From: Caldifarciminota bacterium
GTDB lineage: Bacteria > Hydrothermota > Hydrothermia > LBFQ01 > DSFT01
NCBI GenBank assembly: GCA_025060695.1
Contig: JANXBH010000009.1
Coordinates: 1 to 64,000 of the forward strand
Length of the DNA: 64,000 nt
Direction: 5' to 3'
Below are positions 26,714 to 37,490 of the stretch, piece after piece. A program made the position numbers and the translations under genes. Below the pieces are notes generated by a model. The model saw only the letters and a program-made list of their open reading frames with translations. It ran no database searches and had not been told where the DNA came from. Numbering within the stretch: the first letter of the stretch is position 1; every line of letters begins with the position of its first letter.

Positions 26714-27379
26714 ATGATAAAACTGAAGAATATTTCAAAAAGTTTTGGAGATAAAAAAGTATTAGAAAATGTAAATTTTGAGGTGAATAAGGGAGATTTT
26801 ATCTTTATAATAGGTGAAACTGGAATAGGTAAGACAACTCTATTGAAGCTTTTATATTTAGAAGAATTTGCTGACAGCGGAGAAGTTTATATATTTGAAA
26901 AGCTAATTAGAAAAGACATGAAGATGAAGGAAATACAGGATTTAAGAAAAAAGATTGGTGTAATTTTTCAAGACTATAAGATATTACCAAATAGGACAGT
27001 TTATGAGAATGTAGTTTTACCACTAAGATATATGGGACTTTCTAAAAGTGTAAGTGAAGAAAGGGTAGAATTTGCACTAAAAATTACAAAGCTTATAGAT
27101 AAAAAAAATGACTATCCCTATTACCTATCAGGTGGAGAACAGCAAAGAATATCAATAGCAAGAGCGGTTGCAAGACAACCTGAAATTTTAATAGCAGATG
27201 AACCAACCGGCAATTTAGATATAAATACCTCTACTGAAATTTTGAAAATTCTAATAGATTTAAACTTTCAAGGTATGACAGTAATAATAGCCACGCATGA
27301 TTTGGAACTTCTAAATTATTACGAAAAATCAAAAGTATACAAGATTGAAAACTTTAAACTTATTAAGATTTCTCAATAA
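26714..27379 (+). CDS. ftsE: FtsE-like ABC ATPase
   Basis: 221 residues, one ATPase domain. Walker A GETGIGKTT, the FtsE-typical FQDYKILPNRTVYENVVLPLR, signature YLSGGEQQR, Walker B ILIADEPTGNLD and the His in ATHD. FtsE with FtsX transmits septum signals to wall hydrolases. No ftsX follows; the next gene is convergent and overlaps by 17 bases, so the partner must be elsewhere. A LolD-type ATPase is a less likely alternative. Confidence 0.85.
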   Translation: MIKLKNISKSFGDKKVLENVNFEVNKGDFIFIIGETGIGKTTLLKLLYLEEFADSGEVYIFEKLIRKDMKMKEIQDLRKKIGVIFQDYKILPNRTVYENVVLPLRYMGLSKSVSEERVEFALKITKLIDKKNDYPYYLSGGEQQRISIARAVARQPEILIADEPTGNLDINTSTEILKILIDLNFQGMTVIIATHDLELLNYYEKSKVYKIENFKLIKISQ

Positions 27380-27812
27380 TAGCTAAAACTTCCCTAATGT
27401 TCACATTCTTTCCCTTTTGAACTTTCACATATTTTACTATTCCATCAGCTGGAGACCTTACTTGATTTCTCATCTTCATTGCTTCTATAATAAATAAAAT
27501 ATCATCCTTTTTCACTTCTTGACCTTCACTAATAAGAACATCTACTATCAAACCCGGTATAGGGGACAAGATTTCGTATATACTATGCACTTTTGTAATA
27601 TCTTCAGTATTTGAAAAGTGATAGATTTGAAATTGCCATTTATTTATGCCATCATCTAATACTACTCTGCTTCTTTCTTTCTCTAACTTAAATAAAAAAG
27701 GTTTATTGTTGAAAAATACTAAATATATGTTTTTTGAAATTTGTTGAAATTCCAAATTTTCAAGTTTTTCTAATTCTAAAATTTCTCCATATATCTGAGT
27801 ATAGCTTTTCAT
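27363..27812 (-). CDS. Biotinyl carrier protein of an acyl-CoA carboxylase or decarboxylase
   Basis: 149 residues. The C-terminal 70 residues are a biotinyl domain with the modified lysine in EAMKM (Lys113) and the usual SPIPGLIVDVLISEGQEV and GIVKYVKVQKGKNV. The N-terminal 75 residues are the variable domain seen in small carriers of propionyl-CoA carboxylase or methylmalonyl-CoA decarboxylase. It starts 4 bases inside the enoyl-CoA hydratase gene. With methylmalonyl-CoA mutase at 47.9 kb it suggests a propionyl/methylmalonyl-CoA pathway. The carboxylase subunits are not in the main part of the window. Confidence 0.88.
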   Translation of the reverse strand: MKSYTQIYGEILELEKLENLEFQQISKNIYLVFFNNKPFLFKLEKERSRVVLDDGINKWQFQIYHFSNTEDITKVHSIYEILSPIPGLIVDVLISEGQEVKKDDILFIIEAMKMRNQVRSPADGIVKYVKVQKGKNVNIREVLAIIEKS

Positions 27813-28582
27813 TCTCCGATATATTTAGGAGTTCTTTTTTCAAGAAACGCACTTATGCCCTCAAGTGCATCCTTAGTGGAAAACAAGTAGTAAAACATTT
27901 TTCTTTCATATTCAAGACCATCTTGCAAATTTAACTCATAACTCATCTTGATACTATCCTTTGCAATATTTAGAGAAATAGGAGGTTTATCTAAAAACTG
28001 CCTCGCAAACTTTATAGTCATTTCAAGATATATTTCAGTCGGGACTATTTTATTGACTATTCCTAATTTATATGCTGTCCAGACATCTATGTATTTACCA
28101 GATAGTATATATTCCATTGCTCTCTGCTTTTGAATAAGTTTAGTAAGTCTTTGAGTTCCACCTGCTCCTGGCATTAGCCCTACATTAATTTCGGGCTGTC
28201 CAAATACAGCACTATCGGATGCAACTATCATATCACATATCATTGCAAGCTCGAAACCTCCACCAAGTGCATATCCACTTACTGACGCAATTAAAGGCTT
28301 ATAACATTTATATACTCTTTCCCACTCTAAAAATCTATAATTTTCAAACATTTCATTTGGTGTTTTCTTATTAAATTCTAATAAATCTGCACCTGCTGCA
28401 AATGCTCTTTCATTTCCCGTTAAAATAATAATCCTTATATCCTTATCTTGTTCAAACTTTTCCACGGCATCAGCAACCTCTTTCATAAGTTCTTTACTTA
28501 GAGCATTTAAGGACTTTGGTCTATTGAACTTTATTATACCTATTTTATCTTCCTTAAAAACCAAGATGTTTTGATAACTCAT
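27809..28582 (-). CDS. Enoyl-CoA hydratase
   Basis: 257 residues, typical crotonase size. Family hallmarks are RPKSLNALS, AFAAGADLLEF, SGYALGGGFELAMICD and FGQPEINVGLMPGAGGTQRL. It hydrates trans-2-enoyl-CoA in beta-oxidation or butyrate-type routes. It is divergent from the FadN-like gene, with which it probably works, and co-transcribed with the biotinyl protein. The ATG is 6 bases after a minus-strand TAAAAT box. Confidence 0.93.
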   Translation of the reverse strand: MSYQNILVFKEDKIGIIKFNRPKSLNALSKELMKEVADAVEKFEQDKDIRIIILTGNERAFAAGADLLEFNKKTPNEMFENYRFLEWERVYKCYKPLIASVSGYALGGGFELAMICDMIVASDSAVFGQPEINVGLMPGAGGTQRLTKLIQKQRAMEYILSGKYIDVWTAYKLGIVNKIVPTEIYLEMTIKFARQFLDKPPISLNIAKDSIKMSYELNLQDGLEYERKMFYYLFSTKDALEGISAFLEKRTPKYIGE

Positions 28583-28634
28583 ATGAAAATTTTAAAGTCG
28601 TATCAATGCTTAAAACTTTAAAATTTCAATAATT
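28583..28634. promoter_or_regulatory. Divergent promoter, enoyl-CoA hydratase / FadN-like gene
   Basis: A minus-strand TAAAAT (28589-28594) is 6 bases from the hydratase ATG; a plus-strand TAAAAT (28619-28624) is 10 bases from the ATG at 28635. Confidence 0.6.
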
Positions 28635-30938
28635 ATGAAAATTAAAAAAGTTGCAATTTTAGGTGCAGGAACAATGGGTTCGCAAATAGCAGCTCATATT
28701 GCAAATGCTGGTTTTGAAGTTTTACTATTGGATGTAAGTAAAGAACTTGCAAGAAATGGACTTAGAAAAGCACTTGAAATAAACCCACCTGCATTTATGG
28801 ATAAGGATTTTAAATATTATATAAATATTGGGTCTTTTGAGGAAGATTTTGAAAAAATAAGAGAATACGACTGGATAATTGAGGCTGTTGTGGAGAATGT
28901 AGAAGTAAAAAGAAAGATTTTTGAAAAGGTTGAAAAATATAGAAAAAATGACTCAATAGTATCAAGTAATACATCTGGTATTCCAATAAAACTGCTTGCA
29001 GAAGATAGAAGTGAAGAATTTAGAAGCTATTTTTTAGGAACTCACTTTTTTAATCCACCAAGATACATGAAACTCTTGGAAATTATACCTACTGAATGGA
29101 CAAAAAGTGAAGTAATTGAAGAGATTAAGTTATTTTGTGAAGACTACTTAGGAAAAGGCATAGTATTTGCAAAAGACACACCTAACTTTATAGCAAATAG
29201 AATTGGTATATTTTCCATAATGACAATATTTAAGCTTACAAAAGAAATGGACTTAAGTGTAGAGGAAGTAGACTATTTAACAGGAGAGCTTATAGGAAGA
29301 CCAAGAACTGCAACTTACAGACTGGCGGATTTAGTTGGTATTGATGTTTTATACAATGTTGCTACGAATTTAAAAAATCTATTAAAAGAAGATGAATTTA
29401 AGGAAATTTTTGAAATACCAAATTTTCTTGAATTTATGATAAAAAACAATCTTTTAGGTGATAAAACGAAAGGTGGTTTTTATAAGAAGGAAGGTGATAA
29501 AAGGTTCGTTCTGGATATAAATACTCTTGAGTATAGAGAGCAAAAAGTTGTAAATTTACCTGAATTTTTACAAATTCAAAATATTGAAAGTGTAGAAGAG
29601 CGAATTAGAACAATATTCAAGTTAGATTCTAAGTATGCCGAGTTTTTAAAAAAGCTTTTAACGTCCATTTTTGTATATAGTATAAACAGAGTTGGAGAAA
29701 TATCCGACGATATTGTAAATATAGATAATGCTATGAAATGGGGATTTAACTGGAAAATTGGTCCATTTGAAACTATAGATGTTATTGGAAAGGAAAAATT
29801 ATTAGAGCTTTCTAAAAAATACGGATATAGCTTAAATCGTAGCATACCTGAAAGATTTTATATAGAAAACAAGTATTATGACTTTTTAAAGGATAATTAC
29901 GAAGTGATTTCAAGGAGAAAAGAAATTATTGTAATTTCAGAATTAAAAAAGAGAGGGGATGTAATTTTAGAAAATGCTGATGCAAGCTTAATAGATTTAA
30001 AAGATGGAGTACTACTTTTAGAATTTCATTCAAAAGCAAACACTATAGGAATAGGGACTATTAGCATGTTAAATACAAGCTTAGATATATTAGAGAAAGA
30101 AAAATCATATAATGGACTTGTAATAACTAACGACGATGAGAGGAACTTTTCTGCTGGTGCAAATTTAGGATTAATTGCTATGTCAATTGGAGAAAGTGCA
30201 TACGATGAAATTGAGAGAGCAGTTATTAATTTTCAAAAGTTAAATATGCGTATGAAGTATTTTAAAAAGCCAATAGTAGCAGGTGCATTTGGTATTGCAG
30301 TTGGAGGCGGATGCGAAATACTATTACATACACACAAAATAGTAGCACACGCTGAACTATATACAGGTTTAGTAGAAATTGGTGTGGGACTTATACCTGC
30401 AGGTGGAGGTACTAAAGAGCTTACAATTAGAGCTTTAAGTCATCCTGAAAATTTAGAAAATTACGATGAATTACCAATTTTGAGATTTTATTTAGAGAAT
30501 ATAGCAACAGCAAAAGTTAGCACATCCGCATATGAAGCAAAGAAAATGGGAATAATAAGAGAGGGTGATATTATAATTGCAAATAGAGACTTCATGACTT
30601 ACTATGCAAAGAATTTAGTAATAGGACTATATAATAGTGGGTTTAGGGGTTTTAGACCAAAAAAAGTAAGAGTTCTGGGTTGGGATGGATACAGTGCGGT
30701 ATTAGCAAGTTTAGTAAATTTAAAGACAGGTAAATTTATAACTGAATACGATGCATTTATTATTGAAAAATTGGCATATGTAATGACAGGTGGACCTGAT
30801 ATTGCACCTAATACTCTTGTAGATGAATGGCAAATATTAGAATGGGAAAGAAAGGCATTTCTTGAGCTTGTAAAACAACCAAGAACACAAGAAAGAATAT
30901 TTTATTTTCTAAAAAATAGAAAACCTCTAAGAAACTAA
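28635..30938 (+). CDS. 3-hydroxyacyl-CoA dehydrogenase / enoyl-CoA hydratase fusion (FadN-like)
   Basis: 767 residues. The order is dehydrogenase first (NAD motif AILGAGTMGSQIAAH, then SNTSGIP, GTHFFNPPRYMKLLE, DTPNFIANRIG) and crotonase-like domain second, from about residue 460 (FSAGANLGLIA, GIAVGGGCEILLHT, VGLIPAGGGTKEL). This order and length match FadN of Bacillus rather than E. coli FadB, where the hydratase is N-terminal. It oxidises fatty acyl-CoA. nuoH starts 2 bases after its stop, an unusual linkage. Confidence 0.92.
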   Translation: MKIKKVAILGAGTMGSQIAAHIANAGFEVLLLDVSKELARNGLRKALEINPPAFMDKDFKYYINIGSFEEDFEKIREYDWIIEAVVENVEVKRKIFEKVEKYRKNDSIVSSNTSGIPIKLLAEDRSEEFRSYFLGTHFFNPPRYMKLLEIIPTEWTKSEVIEEIKLFCEDYLGKGIVFAKDTPNFIANRIGIFSIMTIFKLTKEMDLSVEEVDYLTGELIGRPRTATYRLADLVGIDVLYNVATNLKNLLKEDEFKEIFEIPNFLEFMIKNNLLGDKTKGGFYKKEGDKRFVLDINTLEYREQKVVNLPEFLQIQNIESVEERIRTIFKLDSKYAEFLKKLLTSIFVYSINRVGEISDDIVNIDNAMKWGFNWKIGPFETIDVIGKEKLLELSKKYGYSLNRSIPERFYIENKYYDFLKDNYEVISRRKEIIVISELKKRGDVILENADASLIDLKDGVLLLEFHSKANTIGIGTISMLNTSLDILEKEKSYNGLVITNDDERNFSAGANLGLIAMSIGESAYDEIERAVINFQKLNMRMKYFKKPIVAGAFGIAVGGGCEILLHTHKIVAHAELYTGLVEIGVGLIPAGGGTKELTIRALSHPENLENYDELPILRFYLENIATAKVSTSAYEAKKMGIIREGDIIIANRDFMTYYAKNLVIGLYNSGFRGFRPKKVRVLGWDGYSAVLASLVNLKTGKFITEYDAFIIEKLAYVMTGGPDIAPNTLVDEWQILEWERKAFLELVKQPRTQERIFYFLKNRKPLRN

Positions 30939-30939
30939 C

Positions 30940-31884
30940 ATGATATTTAATATCATCAAGGGATTTATATTAGTTTTCGGAGTTCTAACAGGTTCAGCTT
31001 ATATGGTTTGGCTTGAAAGAAGAGTATCGGCATGGATACAAGATAGAATCGGTCCAAACAGAGTTGGGCCTTTTGGACTATTACAACCTCTTGTAGACGT
31101 TGTTAAACTACTATTTAAAGAAGAAATTGTTCCTATTACAGCAGAAAAATTCATTCACTTCCTTGCTCCGGGTATTATAATAGTTAGTGTCATAACCGCA
31201 TCGGTTCTAATTCCTGTAGACCCAAACTTTATTATTACAAATCCAGGTATTGGCATTTTACTCATAATGGGATTAAGCTCACTTTCCGCTTACTCAGTCG
31301 TACTTTCTGGCTTTGCATCACTTACAAAATATCCCGTTTTAGGAAGTCTAAGAGCTTCCGCACAAGTGGTTTCCTATGAAATACCAATAGCACTTAGTGT
31401 TCTTTCAGTTGTCGTTTTATCTAATAGTTTATCTTTAGTGGATATAGTAAACGCTCAAAAAGAAACATGGTTTATATTAATAAATCCTATTGGATTTATA
31501 GTGTTTTTAATTGCTTCCTTTGCAGAAACCAATAGAGCACCATTTGACTTGCCTGAAGCAGAGAGTGAGCTAACAGGTGGTTATCATACTGAGTTTTCAT
31601 CCATGAGATTTGCTTGGTTTTTTGCAGGAGAATACGGACATATTATAATATCATCAGCTGTTATTACTACCTTGTTCTTGGGCGGTTATCATGGTCCAAT
31701 AGCAAGTGGACTTTGGTGGTTTCTTATTAAAGTCTTTATACTTTGCTATATTTTCGTTTGGGTAAGGTGGACATTCCCAAGACTTAGATATGACCAACTT
31801 ATGAAATTCTCATGGAAGCTTCTAATACCAGTCTCACTGATAAATCTACTTATCATTGCATTAGTAAAAATACTACAACTTTAA
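30940..31884 (+). CDS. nuoH: NADH-quinone oxidoreductase subunit H (complex I subunit 1)
   Basis: 314 residues, multi-pass membrane protein. The family's most conserved loops are present: ERRVSAWIQDRIGPNRVGP, then GLLQPLVDVVKLLFKE, and ETNRAPFDLPEAESELTGGY. NuoH lines the quinone chamber of complex I. No other nuo gene is nearby; it lies between the FadN-like gene and rseP, so the complex I genes appear dispersed. Membership in a membrane-bound hydrogenase is possible, but the length and loops fit NuoH. Confidence 0.93.
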   Translation: MIFNIIKGFILVFGVLTGSAYMVWLERRVSAWIQDRIGPNRVGPFGLLQPLVDVVKLLFKEEIVPITAEKFIHFLAPGIIIVSVITASVLIPVDPNFIITNPGIGILLIMGLSSLSAYSVVLSGFASLTKYPVLGSLRASAQVVSYEIPIALSVLSVVVLSNSLSLVDIVNAQKETWFILINPIGFIVFLIASFAETNRAPFDLPEAESELTGGYHTEFSSMRFAWFFAGEYGHIIISSAVITTLFLGGYHGPIASGLWWFLIKVFILCYIFVWVRWTFPRLRYDQLMKFSWKLLIPVSLINLLIIALVKILQL

Positions 31885-31887
31885 AAT
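31882..31887 (+). promoter_or_regulatory. -10-like box of rseP
   Basis: TAAAAT in the context CTTTAAAATTT overlaps the nuoH stop codon and lies 9 bases before the rseP ATG, suggesting separate or additional transcription of the rseP-lpxD pair. Confidence 0.5.
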
Positions 31888-31896
31888 TTAAAAGTC

Positions 31897-33150
31897 ATGC
31901 TTATATGGACAATTATCCTTACCCTTATCATAATAGGTATATTGATATTTGTCCATGAGCTTGGACATTTTCTATTTGCAAAACTATTTAAAGTAAAGGT
32001 TGAGACATTTTCTATTGGATTTGGACCAAGTATATTTTCATTTAAAAAAGGCGAAACAAAATACACAATTTCAATATTACCAATTGGTGGATATGTAAAA
32101 ATGGCTGGAGATGAACCAAGTAGTTATAGTGGACTACCTGATGAATTTTTATCTAAAAAGAACTATCAAAAAATACTTATAGTTTTCGCAGGACCACTAT
32201 TTAATATAATTTTTGGTATTCTTCTATTTTTCCTCGCTTTTAAGTTCTTTGGAGTATCTAATATAAAATCAAACGAAATTTACAAAAGTGAAATTGCACA
32301 AATTCAAAAGGGTGATAAAATAATCCAAGTAAATGATAAACCATTTAAAGGATGGTTTTTTCTTGAAAGAGAAAACCAATACGAGAGCACAAAACTAAAA
32401 GTAGTAAGAGGTATAGATACCTTAATAGTAAACTTAAAAAAGGGTGAAGTATACAAACTAAGACCTAAAATTGAACCTGTTGTAGATAAGGTTTTAGTAG
32501 GATATCCCGCACATAATGCAGGAATTAGAAAAGGAGATAAGATACTGGAAATAGACGGGATAAAGATTGAAGACTGGTCAGATATACATAGTATAGTTGC
32601 AAATAAGGTAAATCAAGAAATAACAATAAAGTATGAAAGAAATAATCAGGTTTTTGAAACAAAATTGAAGGTAAGAGGAGAGATAGTAGACCAGAAAGGA
32701 AGAAAAGAAGGCAAATTAGGAATAATAAGAGAGTTTGAAACATACAGACCAGATGTCTTCTCATCTATAGTTTTTTCTATAGATAGAACAATTAATGCAT
32801 CACTTTTAATTTTTAAGGTAATAATTGGATTATTTACTGGTGAAACTTCACTTAACGTTATTGGTGGTCCTGTCATGGTAGGAAAGACTTTAGGTGAAGG
32901 TGCACAGATGGGAATACAAATGCTTATTTTAATTACTGCACTAATATCTATAAATCTTGCAGTAGTAAATTTACTCCCTATTCCTGCACTTGATGGAAGT
33001 CATATTTTAATATTTCTCATAGAGTCAATTATTAGAAAAAGAATAAATCCAAAACTTTATTTTGCAATTCAGATGACAGGTTTCGTTATTCTTATGGCCC
33101 TAATGTTCATTATTGTAATTTTTGATTTATATAGAATACTTATTCCATGA
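31897..33150 (+). CDS. rseP: Site-2 intramembrane zinc protease, RseP family
   Basis: 417 residues. The zinc motif HELGH (His20, Glu21, His24) is in the first membrane helix and the matching [12 protein letters not shown] in the third. [11 protein letters not shown] marks the family, and a PDZ region ([21 protein letters not shown]) follows. It cleaves membrane-bound anti-sigma factors or leftover signal peptides. It is followed with a 4-base overlap by lpxD, echoing the rseP-bam-skp-lpxD order of other diderms. Confidence 0.94.
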   Translation: MLIWTIILTLIIIGILIFVHELGHFLFAKLFKVKVETFSIGFGPSIFSFKKGETKYTISILPIGGYVKMAGDEPSSYSGLPDEFLSKKNYQKILIVFAGPLFNIIFGILLFFLAFKFFGVSNIKSNEIYKSEIAQIQKGDKIIQVNDKPFKGWFFLERENQYESTKLKVVRGIDTLIVNLKKGEVYKLRPKIEPVVDKVLVGYPAHNAGIRKGDKILEIDGIKIEDWSDIHSIVANKVNQEITIKYERNNQVFETKLKVRGEIVDQKGRKEGKLGIIREFETYRPDVFSSIVFSIDRTINASLLIFKVIIGLFTGETSLNVIGGPVMVGKTLGEGAQMGIQMLILITALISINLAVVNLLPIPALDGSHILIFLIESIIRKRINPKLYFAIQMTGFVILMALMFIIVIFDLYRILIP

Positions 33151-34145
33151 AAGTTTCCGAAATTTCAAAATATGTAAATAAGCAATTTGAAGGAGAAGAT
33201 ATTGATATTTCTTATGTAAGGGATATTAAGGATGCGGATGAAAAATCATTGGTATTTTTATTTGATAAAAAAAATGATATTGAGAAAAGCGTAGGTCTTG
33301 TAATTAGCACTATAAAGCCCGAAAGATTAAAATATAAATCCATAATAATAGTAGAGGACATAAAATTAGCTATGATAGACATATTAAAATTATTTGATTG
33401 GCATAAGTCCTCAAATAAAGGTTATATATCAGAAAAAGCCAAAGTAGAAGAAAATGTTGAAATTGGAGAGAATACCACAATCATGGATTTCTCTTATATA
33501 TCAAGCAATTCAAAAATAGGAAAAAACTGCCTAATTTATCCTTTTGTATTTATAGGTGAAAATGTAAAAATCGGAGATAATTGTATAATATATCCCCACG
33601 TATACATAGGTGAGAATTGTATAGTTGGGAACAATGTAATACTTCACTCAGGAGTAAAGATTGGAGCAGATGGTTTTGGATACTACAAGAATAGAAAAGT
33701 TCCCCAAATAGGAAATGTAATAATTGAAGATAGCGTTGAAATTGGTGCAAATACTTGTATTGATAGAGCTACGATTTCAAGCACTATTATTATGGAGGGA
33801 ACGAAGATAGACAATTTGGTTCAAATAGCACACAATGTTATTATTGGGAAAAATTGCTATATTGCTTCACAAACAGGTATAGCAGGTAGTAGCAAAATTG
33901 GAAATAATGTAATAATTGCTGGACAGGTAGGCATAGCTGATCATACCATTGTTGAAGATAATGTAATTTTACTTGCAAAAACTGGAGTAAATGGAACATT
34001 GAAAGCGAATAATATTTACGGGAGTGCCTTACCTCCCTTTGAAAGAAACCAATACTTAAGATTAATAAACATTATAAAGAAATTACCTGAAATCTACGAA
34101 GTATTCAAAAGGCTAATTTCTTCAAACAGAGAAGAATCCAAGTAA
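33147..34145 (+). CDS. lpxD: UDP-3-O-acylglucosamine N-acyltransferase
   Basis: 332 residues. A short N-terminal domain is followed by a left-handed beta-helix of hexapeptide repeats ([27 protein letters not shown] and so on), with the catalytic His in QIAHNVIIG (His229) and GADGFGYY for acyl-carrier binding. LpxD adds the N-linked acyl chain in lipid A synthesis, good evidence that the organism makes a lipopolysaccharide-type outer membrane. The end overlaps the convergent gene by 52 bases, the largest overlap in the window. Confidence 0.94.
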   Translation: MKVSEISKYVNKQFEGEDIDISYVRDIKDADEKSLVFLFDKKNDIEKSVGLVISTIKPERLKYKSIIIVEDIKLAMIDILKLFDWHKSSNKGYISEKAKVEENVEIGENTTIMDFSYISSNSKIGKNCLIYPFVFIGENVKIGDNCIIYPHVYIGENCIVGNNVILHSGVKIGADGFGYYKNRKVPQIGNVIIEDSVEIGANTCIDRATISSTIIMEGTKIDNLVQIAHNVIIGKNCYIASQTGIAGSSKIGNNVIIAGQVGIADHTIVEDNVILLAKTGVNGTLKANNIYGSALPPFERNQYLRLINIIKKLPEIYEVFKRLISSNREESK

Positions 34146-36022
34146 AAACTATAATACTTATCATCTACGATAATATCATAACCATCTACAAAATATATAT
34201 AATCTTTATAATTCATAGAGCCATAGAAGTTATTACCTCTTTTAACAATATATCCATTTTCAAATGCCAAGAATTCCAAGTCAGACTCTATATTACACTT
34301 ATCACTCATAGAACCCTTTGTTTTTATTTGAGATTTTAAAGAACCGTCCTTATGATATGTGGATATTTTCCCATTTTCATAAACTATAGATACATAGTCA
34401 TCAAACCTTTCAATGTACTTAATAGGTTTTGATATATCCCTTGAAAGAACTTGCTCTACTTCCCAAAAAGGTGTAAATATCAAGATGCCATCACCATCTA
34501 CTATAAGAATATATTTTTTATATGGAGAAATAACCTTTATTTCACTACCTGAAACTTTATATTCTTTGTGTATTGATAAATCGTTTAAATTCAGAAATTT
34601 CACGATGCCTTCCTTTGTGCCCAAAATAACCTCTCGGTTATATATTAAATAAGAAGACACATTCAGATCATAACTTGTCTGAACTTGACCATTTAATTTA
34701 CAAACATCAAATTTTTCATTATAAAATAAAATCAAGTAATTTCCTGTCCATACAAAATCCTTAATATTTACTTTTAGAGTGTGTAGTTCAGAAAAATCGT
34801 TGGCGCTTACAACTTTTAACACTCCATCATCTGCATATGCGAACAAGTAATTGTCATATAACTTTACTTTTACTACATTACCCTTAGAAATGGGAATTTT
34901 CCTATATTCCTTGAAAGTATTAAAGGTTTTAAAAAGCAATTTATCTCTTAACTTGTATACTATTAAATATCCGTTAGAACCTACTACTACATAATTTTCA
35001 TTAAAGTCAATACTATAAACCACTTCATTTATGGAACTAATACTTTTCATCTTTAAATCTCCCAAGTCCAACAATTTCAAACTATTCAGCTTATCAACAC
35101 TAATCATAAGATTGTTTCTAAATGAAAATGCCACTTCATCTGAAAGTGAAATCACTACTGATCTTTTTTCAAAATCGTAGAGGTAAAGAATATTATCTTT
35201 CATAGCAATATAGCTTTCAAGTGCAAAGACTATATTTTCTGTCGTAAAGTCTATTTTATAAATATTTGAGAAAGCTCTTTCATTTTCCTTGGCATAAAAT
35301 ATCTGCCCTTCATGAACAATTACAAAATATTCATTTATATCAATCTTTGTACGTTGCTGAGGTAGTTTTTCATAGACATCCGCTAAGTCATAAACTACTT
35401 CATTGTCAGATATTCTTATACCTTGCTTTATTTTTCCATAGAATACATAAACGATATCTCCATTAGATTCTAAAGCCTCAATTTTATAGGGAAAAACTTT
35501 TTCAGTTATCTTTGTCTCAGATTTAATATTATAAACGATAAGTTTTTCACCTAATGCATAATATAGATAATCTCCAAGGACTTCGTATGGTCCATAGCCT
35601 GCATTCAATACCCCTATTTCCTTTAGAAAGTAAAAATAGTTATCGTAATAAATCCAAAACCTTACTAATCCATCTTCACCTCTACTATAAAGTAGATTAT
35701 CCTTGAATTTTATATCTTTATAAAAACTTCCTTTTGGAAATTTAAACTTTAAAACGGGATAAGAAAACCCCTGCTTTTTAAGGTTTTCTATAAGTTCTTG
35801 CGATATTATACCATTTAGAACCTCAGAAGCTGATAAATCAATAGAAAGAGCTCCTTTTAGTAAACTATAAAAACCACCTAAGACCTTATTAGTATCTATA
35901 CCCATCTCCTTAGATAGAATTTCTGCAACAACTTGCATCCTTATGGAACTTCCCATATATAAATTATAGTACTCTACAAATCTTTCTATAAAGGCTTTCT
36001 CCCAATCGTTTAGCTTTATCAT
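34094..36022 (-). CDS. Unknown protein with helical N-terminus and predicted beta-propeller
   Basis: 642 residues, no signal peptide. Residues 1-95 look helical ([28 protein letters not shown]). The remainder is a long run of about 40-residue beta-rich units with recurring patterns such as [42 protein letters not shown] and [15 protein letters not shown], which resemble WD40/PQQ-type propeller blades. Function unknown; a cytoplasmic scaffold or sensor is plausible. The start overlaps the dehydrogenase stop by 4 bases, making it the last gene of the envelope operon. Confidence 0.75.
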   Translation of the reverse strand: MIKLNDWEKAFIERFVEYYNLYMGSSIRMQVVAEILSKEMGIDTNKVLGGFYSLLKGALSIDLSASEVLNGIISQELIENLKKQGFSYPVLKFKFPKGSFYKDIKFKDNLLYSRGEDGLVRFWIYYDNYFYFLKEIGVLNAGYGPYEVLGDYLYYALGEKLIVYNIKSETKITEKVFPYKIEALESNGDIVYVFYGKIKQGIRISDNEVVYDLADVYEKLPQQRTKIDINEYFVIVHEGQIFYAKENERAFSNIYKIDFTTENIVFALESYIAMKDNILYLYDFEKRSVVISLSDEVAFSFRNNLMISVDKLNSLKLLDLGDLKMKSISSINEVVYSIDFNENYVVVGSNGYLIVYKLRDKLLFKTFNTFKEYRKIPISKGNVVKVKLYDNYLFAYADDGVLKVVSANDFSELHTLKVNIKDFVWTGNYLILFYNEKFDVCKLNGQVQTSYDLNVSSYLIYNREVILGTKEGIVKFLNLNDLSIHKEYKVSGSEIKVISPYKKYILIVDGDGILIFTPFWEVEQVLSRDISKPIKYIERFDDYVSIVYENGKISTYHKDGSLKSQIKTKGSMSDKCNIESDLEFLAFENGYIVKRGNNFYGSMNYKDYIYFVDGYDIIVDDKYYSFYLDSSLFEEISLLNTS

Positions 36023-37014
36023 ATTTCACCTCCCATTTTAACTATAACCTTAATGGCCTCTGGTTTTTTTGCAGTTTTAAATGCTTGGTCTATTTCATTA
36101 AAATTAAATCTATGGGTTATAAGTTCTGATGGTCTTATTAAGCCTGATACAATTAAATTTAGAGCTATCCTTGTATCAAGCGGTCCTGAGGAATAACTTG
36201 GAATTATAGATATTTCATTAAAATAAATATAGTTTACATCTAAGTCTAATGTTTCAGAAGGAGGAGTTGGAGCAAATAGTATAATTTTTCCTCCTCTATC
36301 AACGATTTTTAAAGAAAATCTTATTGCATCAATCGAAGGGGGACCAACTACAACTATATTAAACTTTTCCTTATAATCAAAATTTTCTGGGTGAAATACC
36401 TCATCTAATCCTGACCAATTAGTTCCTAAAGTTCTTCTATTTTCGTAAAAATCAAAACCCACAACTTTACCTACTCCAAATTGTTTCAACAACTTTGCAT
36501 TTAAAAGACCCATAAATCCAAGACCTATTACCGCTACTTTATCTAAGTAAGTTATTTTTAGTTTTCTTATTGCTTTTACTGAACAAGCAAGCGGTTCTAT
36601 TAAAGCAGCGTCTTCATCACTCACAAAATCAGGAATTTTTAAAATATCTGTTTTATATATATTCTCAGGAACACTTATTATTTCACTAAAGCCACCAGGA
36701 TATATTTTATTTTTTCTCCAGATATCACAGGAAGTATATTCTTCGCGCTTGCAATAAATACATTGCATACACGGACCATGATGATGAACAAAAACTCTAT
36801 CTCCTATGGAAAAATTATGTATATGTTCTGGAAGTTTTATTATTCTGCCGACAATTTCATGACCCGGCGTATAGGGAGATTTGGACTTGACGTACCATTC
36901 CATTAGCTCTCCAGTGCAAATTCCACACAGAGTAACTTTAACTAAAAATTCATCATATATTGCCTCTTCAAGAAAACGCAGATCATCATATCCATTAAAT
37001 AATAAATATTTCAA
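36019..37014 (-). CDS. Zinc-dependent medium-chain dehydrogenase (alcohol/polyol type)
   Basis: 331 residues. The catalytic-zinc side reads LCGICTGELMEWY and TPGHEIVGRI; the structural-zinc Cys cluster is CMQCIYCKREEYTSC; the NAD motif is VIGLGFMGLLNAKLLK. The GICTGE variant in place of the common GICGSD places it among less-studied members (sorbitol/threonine-dehydrogenase-like), so the substrate is unknown. Both the start and the end overlap neighbouring genes by 4 bases, tying it to the envelope operon. Confidence 0.85.
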   Translation of the reverse strand: MKYLLFNGYDDLRFLEEAIYDEFLVKVTLCGICTGELMEWYVKSKSPYTPGHEIVGRIIKLPEHIHNFSIGDRVFVHHHGPCMQCIYCKREEYTSCDIWRKNKIYPGGFSEIISVPENIYKTDILKIPDFVSDEDAALIEPLACSVKAIRKLKITYLDKVAVIGLGFMGLLNAKLLKQFGVGKVVGFDFYENRRTLGTNWSGLDEVFHPENFDYKEKFNIVVVGPPSIDAIRFSLKIVDRGGKIILFAPTPPSETLDLDVNYIYFNEISIIPSYSSGPLDTRIALNLIVSGLIRPSELITHRFNFNEIDQAFKTAKKPEAIKVIVKMGGEI

Positions 37015-37487
37015 TGATTTTCTTTTAATGCGTTAATTATTTGCTGTTCAAACCATTCTTTTGGACGATAGCCTACAGCTTTTGATTTTATTCTTCTATC
37101 CTTACCAATTATAAATGTAGTGGGAAGACCAGTAATACCTCCAAATAAGTTTTCTATTTTTTCATCGGAATAACCAATAGTATAGTTTATACCCATGGAC
37201 TTTGCAAACTCTATAACCTTATCCGGCTCTTCATTAACGTTCAATCCTATAAATTTTACTTCATTTTTATATTTTTCTTGAAGTTCTATAAAGTGAGGTA
37301 TTTCTTTTAAACAAGGGGGACACCACGTCGCCCAAAAATCCACAACTAAAACCTTCCCATCAAAATTAGACGTTTTTACTAAATTACCATGCACAGTTTT
37401 AAACTCAAAGTATATTTTTTCCTCTTTAGTATTTACTTTATTACAATTTAATACAAAAAGTAGAGCAAAAAGGATACGGTTTATCAC
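37011..37487 (-). CDS. Thioredoxin-like lipoprotein, TlpA/ResA type
   Basis: 158 residues. A leader with a lipobox-like LFVLNC precedes a thioredoxin fold with the active site WATWCPPC (Cys56, Cys59), ENLFGGITGLPTTFII and the cis-Pro in LPTT. It should reduce or isomerise disulfides, or serve cytochrome maturation, on the outer face of the inner membrane. Placement behind the TonB system suggests service to envelope proteins. Confidence 0.88.
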   Translation of the reverse strand: MINRILFALLFVLNCNKVNTKEEKIYFEFKTVHGNLVKTSNFDGKVLVVDFWATWCPPCLKEIPHFIELQEKYKNEVKFIGLNVNEEPDKVIEFAKSMGINYTIGYSDEKIENLFGGITGLPTTFIIGKDRRIKSKAVGYRPKEWFEQQIINALKENH

Positions 37488-37490
37488 CTT